Assembly (NCBI GenBank): GCA_965224415.1
Contig: CBDCZB010000005.1
Coordinates: 558,001-622,000 of the forward strand
Reading direction: 5' to 3'
Origin: DAOUJI01 sp965224415
Lineage (GTDB): Bacteria; Chloroflexota; Dehalococcoidia; Lucifugimonadales; JAGWBF01
Length of the DNA: 64,000 nt
This document shows positions 16,175 through 24,955 of the stretch, piece by piece (the first letter of the stretch is position 1; each line of letters starts with the position of its first letter). A program made the translations under genes and the position numbers. The notes beneath the pieces were generated by a model. That model was not told the DNA's origin. It saw only the letters and a program-made list of their open reading frames with translations, and searched no databases.

Positions 16175-17026
16175 TCAGTGGCCCTCGCACTCGTTCCCAA
16201 AGCCGTCTCGTAGGCCGTCAGCTCCCAGGGCCTCCTCGTCGAGGGCGACCGCCTCCGCCAAGGGCATTCGCAGAGAATGGAGGTACGGTTCCTTGGCGAA
16301 CGCCAGCCCACCTCGCATCCTGTCGTCGATCTCGACCGCCTCGGCGAACAGCTCCGGCCAGCGGCGCTTGGTCTCCACCCAACGCTGGCGGGACTGGAAG
16401 GGGCAGGCGACGCAGGCCGAACGTTCCAGGGGTCTGTCGTAGCGGGCTTCCCACCATTCCATGCAGTCCCTCCTTGACATCCCAGCCTCGATGAGGGGGT
16501 ATCGGTTCTCTATCCACCTGTCACGGGAGGTCTTCATGCGTATGGCCTCGTCGGTGGAGATGCCGAGCCACAGCTCGACGGTGGTTCCGGCGGGGACGCG
16601 CTGCCGGGGTCGCAGCCCTAGCAGCTCCCGCATCCTGCGTCTGATGGGCCGTATCTTGTAGTTGTCGGTGCACTGGCGTCTGCCGATGCCGTCGCCCTCT
16701 CCGTCGCGTCCCTTGAGGTAGACTGGTATGTCCACGTAGCTGCGTGAGTCCGAGTGGTTGGTGAGGGCCTTCACGTCCTCGCGGAGGCTTCGCCCGTTGT
16801 CGACGACGTGCAGGGGGAAGCTCAGCCGCCCTTTGAGCCACTTGATGTGCTCGTAGACGCTCGGGGGCTCCCAATGGGTGTCGGCGAAGACGGCGCAGTC
16901 GGGGATGCGGTCGAAAGCGCCCCCCGATCCAGTCGAGGGCAGGCTCTGGCTCGCCATGAGCGCCATGACGGAGGACTGGACGTCTCCGCCTAGGCTGAGG
17001 ACCGTCAGCGTTGGTGGGTTGCTCAT
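16175..17026 (-). CDS. PP-loop PAPS reductase-like protein (mobile-element type)
   Basis: The 283-residue product has the modified PP-loop SLGGDVQSSVMALMA, then CAVFADTHWEPPSVYEH, RRQCTDNYKIRPIRR and CVACPFQSR. This pattern belongs to the adenine nucleotide alpha-hydrolase superfamily related to PAPS reductase and DndC, common in phages and integrative elements. Cys-x2-Cys with the other cysteines could hold an Fe-S cluster. Classic reductases use SGGKDS; here an extra Leu precedes GGDVQSS. It may modify a nucleic acid base or make a sulfur intermediate; no partner dnd genes are present. It is last in the element's long minus-strand run. Confidence 0.75.
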   Translation of the reverse strand: MSNPPTLTVLSLGGDVQSSVMALMASQSLPSTGSGGAFDRIPDCAVFADTHWEPPSVYEHIKWLKGRLSFPLHVVDNGRSLREDVKALTNHSDSRSYVDIPVYLKGRDGEGDGIGRRQCTDNYKIRPIRRRMRELLGLRPRQRVPAGTTVELWLGISTDEAIRMKTSRDRWIENRYPLIEAGMSRRDCMEWWEARYDRPLERSACVACPFQSRQRWVETKRRWPELFAEAVEIDDRMRGGLAFAKEPYLHSLRMPLAEAVALDEEALGADGLRDGFGNECEGH

Positions 17027-17027
17027 A

Positions 17028-17252
17028 TCAGCCCTCCTCCTCGCCGCCGTCCTCCCCGGCTTCGGGCCGGGGCGATGCGGCCGCCTGCTCCTCCATGTAG
17101 GAGCGGATGGCGACGCGGGCCAGGATGCGCAGCCCCTTCAGGACCGCCCTGCGATGTTCAGGCGTATAGGACGGCATGGAGCGCTCCAGGGCGTCTTCAA
17201 GCTCCTGCTCTCCGGGCCTCTTTCGTCCGTTGTTTCTTCTAGGATCTTTCAT
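17028..17252 (-). CDS. Small charged hypothetical protein
   Basis: The 74-residue product is highly charged, with a basic N-terminus, a helical centre (HRRAVLKGLRILARVAIRSYMEEQ) and an acidic Glu/Gly-rich tail. Its stop is 1 nt before the PP-loop gene start, so the two are coupled. No family is recognised. Confidence 0.5.
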   Translation of the reverse strand: MKDPRRNNGRKRPGEQELEDALERSMPSYTPEHRRAVLKGLRILARVAIRSYMEEQAAASPRPEAGEDGGEEEG

Positions 17253-17313
17253 GTTGCGCAGTCGCAGCGGCGAATCGTCGGGCCGCTGTCCTCTCGTTAC
17301 GGGTCTGTGACGG

Positions 17314-17351
17314 GCCGCCCGCGCCGACGGAAAGGGGCGAGCGCGGGCGGC
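17314..17351 (-). terminator. GC-rich hairpin between XRE and small-protein genes
   Basis: GCCGCCCGCGC (17314-17324) pairs perfectly with GCGCGGGCGGC (17341-17351), an 11-bp stem with a 16-nt loop. No T-run follows, so it may be a partial terminator or an mRNA-processing or stability hairpin rather than a full terminator. Confidence 0.45.
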
Positions 17352-17360
17352 GTCGGTTCC

Positions 17361-17402
17361 GGCCCCGCCGCGCCGCCGATGCGCCGTGCGCCCGGCGGGG
17401 CC
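17361..17402 (-). terminator. Second GC-rich hairpin after the XRE gene
   Basis: GGCCCCGCCG (17361-17370) pairs perfectly with CGGCGGGGCC (17393-17402). It begins 7 nt after the XRE stop. Together with the hairpin at 17314-17351 it would separate expression of the operon from the distal cargo genes. Confidence 0.45.
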
Positions 17403-17408
17403 TCCGGT

Positions 17409-17735
17409 CTAGCTCTCCTCCCCGAAGAAGGTCATCTGGAAGCCCTCGCCCAGGAGGATCTCCATACCTCCGGGGATGCCGGAGGCGAAGCGGGCTATGG
17501 AGAGCATGGCTCCCCCGCAGGGCTCGACGCTCTTCTTGCGCCACATGCGCAGCTGCTTGGGGTCCACGCCGAGGGCCTTGGCGAAGCCGCGCCAGGAGAG
17601 GCCGCTGGCCTCCTTCAGGCGTTCGAGGCGCTGGCCGAAGTCCCGGGGCAGGACGCCGCTCTCCAGGGGCTGGGTCCCGTCCGCTTCGTCGTTGTCGTGC
17701 CCGTCGAAACGGGTCGAGTCGTCAGTCTTGTTCAT
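17409..17735 (-). CDS. XRE-type helix-turn-helix protein
   Basis: The 108-residue product has an acidic N-terminal arm followed by an HTH domain: FGQRLERLKEASGLSWRGFAKALGVDPKQLRMW. The segment SWRGFAKALGVDPKQL is the HTH proper. It overlaps the 3' end of the other HTH gene by 14 nt. It is probably a transcription regulator of the conjugative element. Confidence 0.75.
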   Translation of the reverse strand: MNKTDDSTRFDGHDNDEADGTQPLESGVLPRDFGQRLERLKEASGLSWRGFAKALGVDPKQLRMWRKKSVEPCGGAMLSIARFASGIPGGMEILLGEGFQMTFFGEES

Positions 17736-18027
17736 CTCTCTCCTCCAATCTGAATAGGTCTTGGAACTCTGTTACTTCCAGGGCCTTGAGCATCCGGCGG
17801 CGGATGCGACCGGAGGGCGAGCGCCCCTTGTTGACCAGCATCGACACGTAGCCGGGGCTGACCCCGATCTCCCTGGCGAGCCAGTTCTGGGAGCGGTTCA
17901 GCAGTGCCAGACGCTTCCAGACGGCCGCCGTATCGAGCCGGACAACGATCCGTCCTCTGCGCCTCCGGGGGCCTTCCTGCTTATGGGTATCCTGTTTGGG
18001 CATGGGTCTTCGTCCCTCGTCGTTCAT
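17722..18027 (-). CDS. XRE-type helix-turn-helix protein
   Basis: The 101-residue product has a basic N-terminus and the HTH region LLNRSQNWLAREIGVSPGYVSMLVNKGRSPS. The ATG at 18027 is favoured because it overlaps the stop of the replication-relaxation gene in an ATGA (4 nt); an internal ATG at 18003 is the alternative. The longer frame that continues upstream through the neighbouring gene is only a shadow. Confidence 0.75.
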   Translation of the reverse strand: MNDEGRRPMPKQDTHKQEGPRRRRGRIVVRLDTAAVWKRLALLNRSQNWLAREIGVSPGYVSMLVNKGRSPSGRIRRRMLKALEVTEFQDLFRLEERDEQD

Positions 18028-19676
18028 TGAGGCGGCAGGGCCTGGGGCGACTGCGGGTCGGCGGGGGTGCGCCAGGCGTGTCCCATCGGCCCCAGGGCGT
18101 CTACGGCCTGCCTGTGGGACACCAACAGGGGCACGTTGACTCTCGATTCGTGGGTCTCCTCCCGCGCCACGCGCAGGAAGTGGGTGTGTGCGATCTCGTC
18201 GTCGAAGACGACCAGGACTGCGGGCCTCGTGCCGTGGTCGTCGGTGGGCCTGTGAGATGAGTAGTAGCGCAGATAGGGGGCGAGCCGGTCGGACATGGTT
18301 GAGGGGCGCACGGCGCGGCGCTCCCACTCCAGGAAGAAGGGCCATGTCCTGTCCTCCTTGCGCAGTACGCCGAAGGCGTCGGGGTTGACGGCGCGCATAC
18401 CGCCGTCGTGCCGGAAATGGCGGGAGGCCCTGCGGGGCGGGTCGAGCTGGACGACCTCCCACCCCAGCAGGGGGGCCTGCTCGGCGAGCGCGGCGAGGAA
18501 GCCGTGGACGGCGGCGGTGTGCTCCGTGTTCCTGAGCAGCTGGCGGGTCCGCCTGCCGGTGACGTTGCGCCACTCGAACGGGCCTTCGGCGTCCTCCAGG
18601 GCGACGCTCCACCGCTTCCTCGCCACGGCCACGGACGTCCTGTCCCTGCGGGCCAGGAGCGCCAGCCCCCGGTCGGTGAGGGCCAGCCGTCCGCCCGCTT
18701 CGCGGGGCCGGGCCGCCAGGCCGAAGCCTTCGAGGGGGATGACGCCGTGGGAGACCCTCTGGGTCGAGACGCCCAGCAGCCCGGCCAGCTCCTTGAGGGC
18801 GATCCAGGGCCAGTCGGAGATGAGGTCGAGGGCGCGCTTCTCTATGGGCTTGACAAGGACCGGCAGCATGTGGTCGGGGATGTCCCATCCCGGACCCTCG
18901 ACGGCGAAGTCGGCGGGCGGGTCGGCGCGCTGCGGTTCCGGCTCTAATGGAAGTTGTCCGCCCGGCCCCACCCGGTCGAGGGCGTAGCGCAGGTCGATCT
19001 CGGCGCCGACCTTCGGCGGACTCCATATCCGGTCGCCCGCCCCCGTCAGGACCGCAAGGCGTTCCACGGCGAACAGAGCCGGAACGTCGGTGGTGGAGAG
19101 CAGCCTTCGGGCGTGCCTGAGCCGCACCTCGTCGGCCATGAGTACCAGCACCGTTCCGGGCATCGGCCAGTCGCGCAGCCCCCAGAGCCGCCGGGAGAAG
19201 CCCGACCTGTCGGCGGTCAGTCCCTGCCGGACGATGCCGACGGTCCTCCCGTCGGGAAGGGTCATGGCGGCGTCGAGGGGCAGGGAGCGGTACCAGCGGA
19301 ACCGGATGGGGAATGCGACGCTCGAGACATTGGAGGCGACGCCGTAGACGGAGGCCACGGCGTCGAGGCGCTCCATCAGGCTGCGCCGCCACTGGGCCGA
19401 GACGGGGCGGCTGCGAAGCAGCTCATCGAGGGAGACCTCCTCCTCTGCGGCGAGTCGCCTCAGCCCCTCGGCGGTGAGGTGGAACCTCCGGGACGGGGGA
19501 AGCAGCCCGGTCGCGTGGGGCACGGAGGCGCAGAACCCGCCGGACTCCAACCTCTCTATGGCCTCGTAGACCGCGCCCCTGGACCAGCCGCAGACGGCGA
19601 CCATCTCCAGCCGGTCGAGGAAGGGCATCCGCGACAGGGCGCGGAGCAGGTCGGCCTCGCATCCTTCGGGTCTCAT
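18024..19676 (-). CDS. Replication-relaxation family (MobC-like) winged-helix protein
   Basis: The 550-residue product begins with a winged-helix region (LEMVAVCGWSRGAVYEAIERLESGGF, then RRFHLTAEGLRRLA). A central domain of the Replic_Relax type follows (DRLAPYLRYYSS, HGTRPAVLVVFDDEIAHTHFLRVA near residues 460-510). A second winged helix lies near residues 285-335. In actinobacterial and Chloroflexota elements such proteins are encoded next to a TraG/VirD4 gene and are thought to help relax DNA at transfer or replication origins. It overlaps traG by 4 nt. No separate MOB relaxase is visible, so this protein is a candidate for part of that job. Confidence 0.7.
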   Translation of the reverse strand: MRPEGCEADLLRALSRMPFLDRLEMVAVCGWSRGAVYEAIERLESGGFCASVPHATGLLPPSRRFHLTAEGLRRLAAEEEVSLDELLRSRPVSAQWRRSLMERLDAVASVYGVASNVSSVAFPIRFRWYRSLPLDAAMTLPDGRTVGIVRQGLTADRSGFSRRLWGLRDWPMPGTVLVLMADEVRLRHARRLLSTTDVPALFAVERLAVLTGAGDRIWSPPKVGAEIDLRYALDRVGPGGQLPLEPEPQRADPPADFAVEGPGWDIPDHMLPVLVKPIEKRALDLISDWPWIALKELAGLLGVSTQRVSHGVIPLEGFGLAARPREAGGRLALTDRGLALLARRDRTSVAVARKRWSVALEDAEGPFEWRNVTGRRTRQLLRNTEHTAAVHGFLAALAEQAPLLGWEVVQLDPPRRASRHFRHDGGMRAVNPDAFGVLRKEDRTWPFFLEWERRAVRPSTMSDRLAPYLRYYSSHRPTDDHGTRPAVLVVFDDEIAHTHFLRVAREETHESRVNVPLLVSHRQAVDALGPMGHAWRTPADPQSPQALPPQ

Positions 19677-22270
19677 TCCTCAGCCTCCTCTCCCTCGTTC
19701 CCGGCGCTGCGGTCCTCATGCGCCCCGGCGTCGGCAGCCGGCCTACGCCTGCTCCTCCGACTCCTGCGCTCCGGCTCCGCTTCCGGCTTCTGCTGCTGTT
19801 CACCGTCGCTTTTCGGGTCTTCGACGGCCCTGCGGAACTCCTCCACCTTCAGGTCGCCCTCCGCGTCGCCGTAGGCGATCTGCCGGGCGGAGACGGTGTA
19901 GGCGGTTGCTGCCTCGCGGATGCGTGCGGCGACGTCGGGGTATCCCTCCTCGGGCTTTCTGACCATCATGGAGAAGGCGGGCATCCGCTCCTTGCCCACG
20001 GTGGCGCGGACGTAGCAGTGGTGGACGGGCAGGGAAACGATGTCGTCCTCACTCACCCGGTCCTTGCCCAGCTCCCACACCAGCGTCCTGGCGTCGTTCC
20101 CCGCCACCTGGAAGACGGCGAGGCATCCCACGTTGGCGAGGATGGTGTCCCGCATGGTGCGGGAGAGGTCGTCGAGCTTGGCGAGGCTCTGGGTGGCGAG
20201 CACGAAGCTGGCCCCGAACTTCCCCAACTCGGAGAGCATCGACTCGTAGTCCACGCCGGGCATCGACTGCATCTCGTCCACCACCACGAGAGCGCCGCGT
20301 CTTCTACTCAGGGGCAGACTCCCCTGCTCCCGTATCACGGCGTCCACGAGGTTCAGGAGGGACGCGCCCACCAGGGCGGCCACGTCCCTGCCGACGGTGC
20401 CCTGCGATGTCGATACAAGCAGGACGCCGCCGTCGAGGATGGTCTCCCGCATGTCGATGGTGGAGCGGCGCTGGCCGAGAATGGCTCTTGCCCGCTTGGA
20501 GGATGCGTAGTAGGAGAGGCGGGTCTGCACGGGGGCGAGGGCCTCGGCCTTGTACTGGCGGTGCCAGCTTCCGAAGTCCCTGGCCCACCACTCAAGGAGA
20601 TATGGGTCGGATATCTTCGACAAAACGGAGGTGCGGAACGGGGCGTTGGACAGCAGGCGCAGCCCGTCGAGGATGGTGTACTGCCGCTCCGCCTCCACCT
20701 GCTCGTTGGCCTCGTGCAGGGTCTTGACGGTCTGTTCGAGGATGGACTGCATCCTCGGCCCCCACTGCTCCCACAGGCCCTTGGCGACGCGCACCACCGA
20801 GTCGGCGGTGCGGTCACGGTCGGCGAAGATGCGGGTGTCCAGCAGGTTGATGCCGGGGGCGCGGGTCTCGTCGGACAGGTCTATGAGGCGGACGCGGTCC
20901 ACGAGGGACTCGGGGACGTGCTCCATCAGCCCGGCCACCAGGTCGGTGTGGGGGTCCACCACCACGATGGCGTCGTTGTCCCTGCCCTCGGCCTTCTCCC
21001 TCATCTTGTGGGCGACGAGGTGGTGCATCAGCGTGGACTTGCCCATGCGGGTGCGGGCGACGTAGAGGTGGTGACGGCGGAGCAGGTCGTCGGGGAAGCG
21101 GATGGGCCGGGGCTTGCCCGCCGTGGTGTCTCCCACCAGCGCCCCTCCCCTGACGCCCTTCGCAGAGGGCAGGAGCGCCCTCGCGCCGGAGCGCTCCACC
21201 AGGGGCGTCTCGTCGCCCGCTCCGGGCGGGTGCCACAGGGCGGCGATCTCGCGGACTCCCAGGACGCTGCGCCCGCCGAACAGGCCGGGGCCTGCGGGGT
21301 TCATCATGTCGGGGTTGGGAACGGCGGGCTTCACCTTCCCCACCTTGAACCGCGCTCCTGCGGGGTTGTCGAAGTGGCGGTAGGCGGCGGCCACCGGCCC
21401 AAGGAGCTCGGCGGCCCGCTGGGGCCGGGTCGTCTCCGGCAGGATCGCCGTGACCTGTAGCTCGGCGTCGAAAGCGATGCGGGAGACCTTCTCCTGTATC
21501 AGGATGGGGTCCTCCACCCGCTTGCGGGACTTCTTCCACCGCCACCACGCCCAGCCGCCGACCGCTAGGCCCAGTGCGGTTCCGGTTCCCAGGAGCGCGG
21601 CCTTCCATATCTCGCCGTCCTGCACCCACAGGTAGCCCTTGAGGGCGGCCAGCGCCCCGATGCCCAGCACGGCCATCGTGATGCCGTCCATCTGCAGGGG
21701 CTTGGTCTGGTAGGTGTAGGCGGGCTCTCGCGGCTCCATGCCGGGCCGCTTGTGGGCCTTTTCGAGATGGGGCTGCGACCAGTCGGGTCCCAGGGAGCGC
21801 AGAAGCAGCCGCGCCACCACGCGCTCGTCGTCCTCCAGGGCCGACAAAGCGCCCATCAGGGCGATGAGGGGGTCTGAGCCGGGGTCGAGCAGGTCGTCGT
21901 CCCTGAATGTTCTGAGGGGGACGTACTCCGGGCCGTCGGCCCGCAGGGTCATGCTCCACGCCTGCTCCCCCTCGCCCAGGTGCAGGGGGTCGTCGCCGGG
22001 GTCAACCTTCCGGATGCGGGCCTGAGGGTAGTGGGCGGAGAGCTGGCCTCTCACCACCTCGTCGTCGAGGCAGCGGGCCATCAGCGTTACGCCGTCCATG
22101 TCGGCGGCCAGCTCCAGGGAGAAGGGCTCCGGCACCGCGAGGGAGCCGAGCATGTTCTCCACTCCCAGCAGGGTGCGCTCCCCGGCGCGGGGCGGCGTCA
22201 CCGCCAGCAGGACGGGGCCTTTCTTTTCGCTATCGTCTCCAAATAGCAGGTTCTTCGGGTTCAGCTTCAT
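19673..22270 (-). CDS. TraG/VirD4-type coupling ATPase
   Basis: The 865-residue product has membrane helices near residues 190-240 (MAVLGIGALAALKGYLW and ALLGTGTALGLAVGGWAWW), Walker A VARTRMGKSTLMHHLV near residue 405 and Walker B ALVVVDEMQSMPGVDYE near residue 660. The order and spacing fit hexameric coupling proteins that bring DNA to a type IV secretion channel. The ATG at 22270 is chosen because the longer frame overlaps the VirB4 gene by more than 400 nt without similarity. The last ~60 residues are charged and low-complexity. It is coupled to the replication-relaxation gene by a 4-nt overlap. Confidence 0.88.
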   Translation of the reverse strand: MKLNPKNLLFGDDSEKKGPVLLAVTPPRAGERTLLGVENMLGSLAVPEPFSLELAADMDGVTLMARCLDDEVVRGQLSAHYPQARIRKVDPGDDPLHLGEGEQAWSMTLRADGPEYVPLRTFRDDDLLDPGSDPLIALMGALSALEDDERVVARLLLRSLGPDWSQPHLEKAHKRPGMEPREPAYTYQTKPLQMDGITMAVLGIGALAALKGYLWVQDGEIWKAALLGTGTALGLAVGGWAWWRWKKSRKRVEDPILIQEKVSRIAFDAELQVTAILPETTRPQRAAELLGPVAAAYRHFDNPAGARFKVGKVKPAVPNPDMMNPAGPGLFGGRSVLGVREIAALWHPPGAGDETPLVERSGARALLPSAKGVRGGALVGDTTAGKPRPIRFPDDLLRRHHLYVARTRMGKSTLMHHLVAHKMREKAEGRDNDAIVVVDPHTDLVAGLMEHVPESLVDRVRLIDLSDETRAPGINLLDTRIFADRDRTADSVVRVAKGLWEQWGPRMQSILEQTVKTLHEANEQVEAERQYTILDGLRLLSNAPFRTSVLSKISDPYLLEWWARDFGSWHRQYKAEALAPVQTRLSYYASSKRARAILGQRRSTIDMRETILDGGVLLVSTSQGTVGRDVAALVGASLLNLVDAVIREQGSLPLSRRRGALVVVDEMQSMPGVDYESMLSELGKFGASFVLATQSLAKLDDLSRTMRDTILANVGCLAVFQVAGNDARTLVWELGKDRVSEDDIVSLPVHHCYVRATVGKERMPAFSMMVRKPEEGYPDVAARIREAATAYTVSARQIAYGDAEGDLKVEEFRRAVEDPKSDGEQQQKPEAEPERRSRRSRRRPAADAGAHEDRSAGNEGEEAEE

Positions 22271-22320
22271 AGGGGATGCCTTCCTTTCTCTACGGGTCTC
22301 TTTTTGCGTTCTCGCCTGTC

Positions 22321-24603
22321 CTATCTGTGCTGGCCCGGTCGCCACTCGATGACCTCCGTCTCCTCCGGGGTGGCCTCGATGCGGACGGGGAAGCGGTGTC
22401 CCTTCGCCAGCAGCAACCCGTCTCCACGCGGGCACGACAGGAGCCATCGCTGGAGGTCCTGGGGAAGGTCGAAGGCGTCGCCCACCGTGCCGATGGCGGC
22501 GGCGTCCTGCTGCAAGAGCAGCTTGAAGGCGGCGTTCTGAAGCAGGGCTCGTCCTGAGTGGCCGGTGATGGTTCGTGAAGAGTCCTCGGAGAGGAGGTCC
22601 TGGACGTCCTGGGTGATGAACTGCAACCCCAGCCGGTGCTTCCTGGCCCGCTTCGCCATGCTCACCATGAAGGCCGCGCCCTCGGGGTGCTGCATGATCG
22701 ACCACACCTCGTCCACCACCAGCAGGCGGGGCTTGGGGTCCTGGGCGGCGGCGGCCCACACCGTCTCGGTGCAGACCATCGCGGCGGCGGGCCGAAGCTC
22801 CGGCTCCAGGAGCCGCAGGTCGAAGACGGTGATCAGGGCCTCGTTGGAGAGCAGGTCGTCGCCCTCGTCGGAGAGGAGGTTGCGCAGGCTGCCCGTTGCG
22901 AAGGGCCGCAGCAGCCTCGCCATGTCTTCCCCTCCCGCCTCATCTCCTTGCAGGTACTCGTAGAAGTCGCGGAAGCCGGTGCGCTCCCGGGGCTGGGCGT
23001 AGTAGCCCGCCAGGGCGTGGTCCAGGGAGGCCCTTCGCTCCGCGCCGAGACTCTCGCCCACCATCACCTCTATGAGCCGTCTCAGGCTGCCGATGCGCTG
23101 CAACAGCTCCTCGGAGTCGCCCTTGTCGATGACGAAGGGGTTCATGCCCTGGCCGGGGACGCCCGGCGACAGCACCCGTCCGCCCGCCGCCCTCGCCATG
23201 TCCGCGTACTCGCCTTCGGGGTCGATGACGTAGGCGGTGACGCCCCGGCAGAGGCCCCGGAGCATCCCCAGCTTGGTGGCGAAGGACTTGCCTGAGCCGG
23301 AGCGGGCCAGCACCGCCGTGTTCGCGTTCAGGTGCGTCCCGTCCCAGGGGTCGTAGACCACCGGGGCGCAGGCCCGCATGTCGATGCCGTAGAGGGTGCC
23401 GCTCCTTGTGTCCAGGTCCGGGGGCGAGAAGGGGAAGAGCCTGGCGATGCTGGACGTGTCCAGGGTGCGCCACTCGGCGACGGCGTTCAGGGCCAGCGGC
23501 AGCGTGGACAACAGGCCCTCGCGCTGCCGGAAGGCCAGGGCGTCGAGCTTGCCCAGGGTGGCGGCGAAGTGGGCCTTCGCCCGCTGGGTCATCTCCTTGA
23601 GCGACGTTTCGTCCTTCGCGTGCAGCGTCACCGACAGGGACGCGTGAAACAGTCTCTCCCTGCCCCGCTGCACCTCGTCCCTGAGCCGTGTGATGTCCTC
23701 CAGGGCGATCTCCGCCTCGGGGGACATGGTGCGGCCCCGCTTGAATGAAAGGGACTGGGCCGACTCGAACCTGACCTTCTGCCACTCCAGCGTCCTTGCC
23801 GCCTGCTCGGTGGGTATCGGCCCCAGGTGGACGGACAGGTCCATCGGCGCTCCCGCCGCCATGAGGCTCTGAAGGAAGCCGGGGGCCAGCGACCGGGGCC
23901 ACTTGCCCAGGTGGAGCGACCGCACGAGGGTCTCGCCTATGCGCATATCGCGGCGGCCTATCTCCACCTCGACGGGGGCCTCCTCGTCGAACTCGGTTGG
24001 CGATCCGCCCAGGGCTGCGGACACCAGGAACATCCGAAGCTGGCGGTCCCTGAGCGTGTGGACGGACAGTCCGGCCCGCGCCAGCAGGCCGCGCAGCTCG
24101 TCGAACCGGGCGAAATCGGTGATGGCGTAGAAGCGCCGGTCGAGGATGCCGTCGCGGGCCTCAAGGTCGGTGAGCAGACGCCCGAGGGACTCGGCCGCCG
24201 CTCTGGTCTGCGGGGGAAGGTCCTCCGGCTGGGACTCCTTCAGCTTCTCCCGCATCCCGCCCAAACGCGGCGGGTGCTGCCTGATGAGCAGCTGCGCCGG
24301 GAAGTCGAGGGCGTTGAGCGCCCCGGCGAAGGCCCCCAGCTTCGGCTCGTCGATCTCCAGGCCCATCACCTCGCAGACGCCGAGCTTCACCCCGTCCAGG
24401 CGCACGGGACCGTCGTCGTCCAGGTGGGAGAGCATGAAGAACAGGGGCAGCTCGGGTGGGAGCTTGGAGGCCGGGGTCTCCGTCGTTGCGTTGGATTCCG
24501 GCTCCGTCGGGAGTCCGCCCTCCGGTATTGCCTGCGGAGCGACGGCCCCGTCCGGGGTACTCCCCGCTCCGCGCCTCGTGATTCGTTCAATCAGCTTCTT
24601 CAA
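22321..24603 (-). CDS. virB4: VirB4-type conjugation ATPase
   Basis: The 760-residue product has Walker A LARSGSGKSFATKLGML near residue 430 and Walker B RLLVVDEVWSIMQHPEG near residue 625, followed by LGLQFITQDVQDLL. The N-terminal half matches the VirB4/TraC domain (RDQLRMFLVSAALGG-like strand and SLSFKRGRTMSPE). VirB4 powers pilus assembly and substrate transfer at the inner membrane. Length and motif order are normal. It lies 50 nt upstream of the traG start. Confidence 0.9.
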   Translation of the reverse strand: MKKLIERITRRGAGSTPDGAVAPQAIPEGGLPTEPESNATTETPASKLPPELPLFFMLSHLDDDGPVRLDGVKLGVCEVMGLEIDEPKLGAFAGALNALDFPAQLLIRQHPPRLGGMREKLKESQPEDLPPQTRAAAESLGRLLTDLEARDGILDRRFYAITDFARFDELRGLLARAGLSVHTLRDRQLRMFLVSAALGGSPTEFDEEAPVEVEIGRRDMRIGETLVRSLHLGKWPRSLAPGFLQSLMAAGAPMDLSVHLGPIPTEQAARTLEWQKVRFESAQSLSFKRGRTMSPEAEIALEDITRLRDEVQRGRERLFHASLSVTLHAKDETSLKEMTQRAKAHFAATLGKLDALAFRQREGLLSTLPLALNAVAEWRTLDTSSIARLFPFSPPDLDTRSGTLYGIDMRACAPVVYDPWDGTHLNANTAVLARSGSGKSFATKLGMLRGLCRGVTAYVIDPEGEYADMARAAGGRVLSPGVPGQGMNPFVIDKGDSEELLQRIGSLRRLIEVMVGESLGAERRASLDHALAGYYAQPRERTGFRDFYEYLQGDEAGGEDMARLLRPFATGSLRNLLSDEGDDLLSNEALITVFDLRLLEPELRPAAAMVCTETVWAAAAQDPKPRLLVVDEVWSIMQHPEGAAFMVSMAKRARKHRLGLQFITQDVQDLLSEDSSRTITGHSGRALLQNAAFKLLLQQDAAAIGTVGDAFDLPQDLQRWLLSCPRGDGLLLAKGHRFPVRIEATPEETEVIEWRPGQHR

Positions 24604-24622
24604 GTCGATAGCTTCCTTTTCT

Positions 24623-24955
24623 CTAGGGTGTTGGGAGGGATGGGATGATGCCGTGCTTCAGCAGGGCGGCGACGCCCTTGGCCGAGAGCACCAGCGCCAG
24701 GCCGACGACCGCCATGACGACGGCGGCCTTGGCCCGTCCGCCGCCGCGCTCCTCGCCTCCCTCGGCCATCAGGACGAACCCGGCCCAGACGATGGCGAAG
24801 AGGCAGAGGCCGGAGCCGGCGTAGGCCATCGCCGTGAGCACGCGGTCGAAGGCGTGAAGCATCGCTTCCTCTTCCGGCGCGGCCCCCATGAAAACGAGGG
24901 CCGCGCCGGTCAGCGGCAGCAGGGCCGTCGCCCGCCTCACCAGGGCCACTCCCAT
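24623..24955 (-). CDS. Small two-helix membrane protein of the transfer apparatus
   Basis: The 110-residue product has a signal-like first segment, then two long hydrophobic helices (AYAGSGLCLFAIVWAGFVLMAEGG and AVVMAVVGLALVLSAKGVAALL) with a charged loop EERGGGRAK. This is the layout of VirB2/TrbC-type pilin subunits. It overlaps the PrgI-like gene by 19 nt and precedes virB4 by 19 nt. With the protein at 26680-26988 the element has two pilin-like candidates. Confidence 0.7.
   Translation of the reverse strand: MGVALVRRATALLPLTGAALVFMGAAPEEEAMLHAFDRVLTAMAYAGSGLCLFAIVWAGFVLMAEGGEERGGGRAKAAVVMAVVGLALVLSAKGVAALLKHGIIPSLPTP

Noticed and set aside
17722..19392. A 556-codon Arg/Pro-rich frame continuing upstream of the small HTH gene
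   Set aside because: It is the out-of-frame shadow of the replication-relaxation gene; only its last 101 codons are a real gene.
22271..22759. A longer N-terminus for the TraG-like protein
   Set aside because: The extension lies inside the virB4 coding sequence, is Gly/Arg-rich and has no similarity to coupling proteins.
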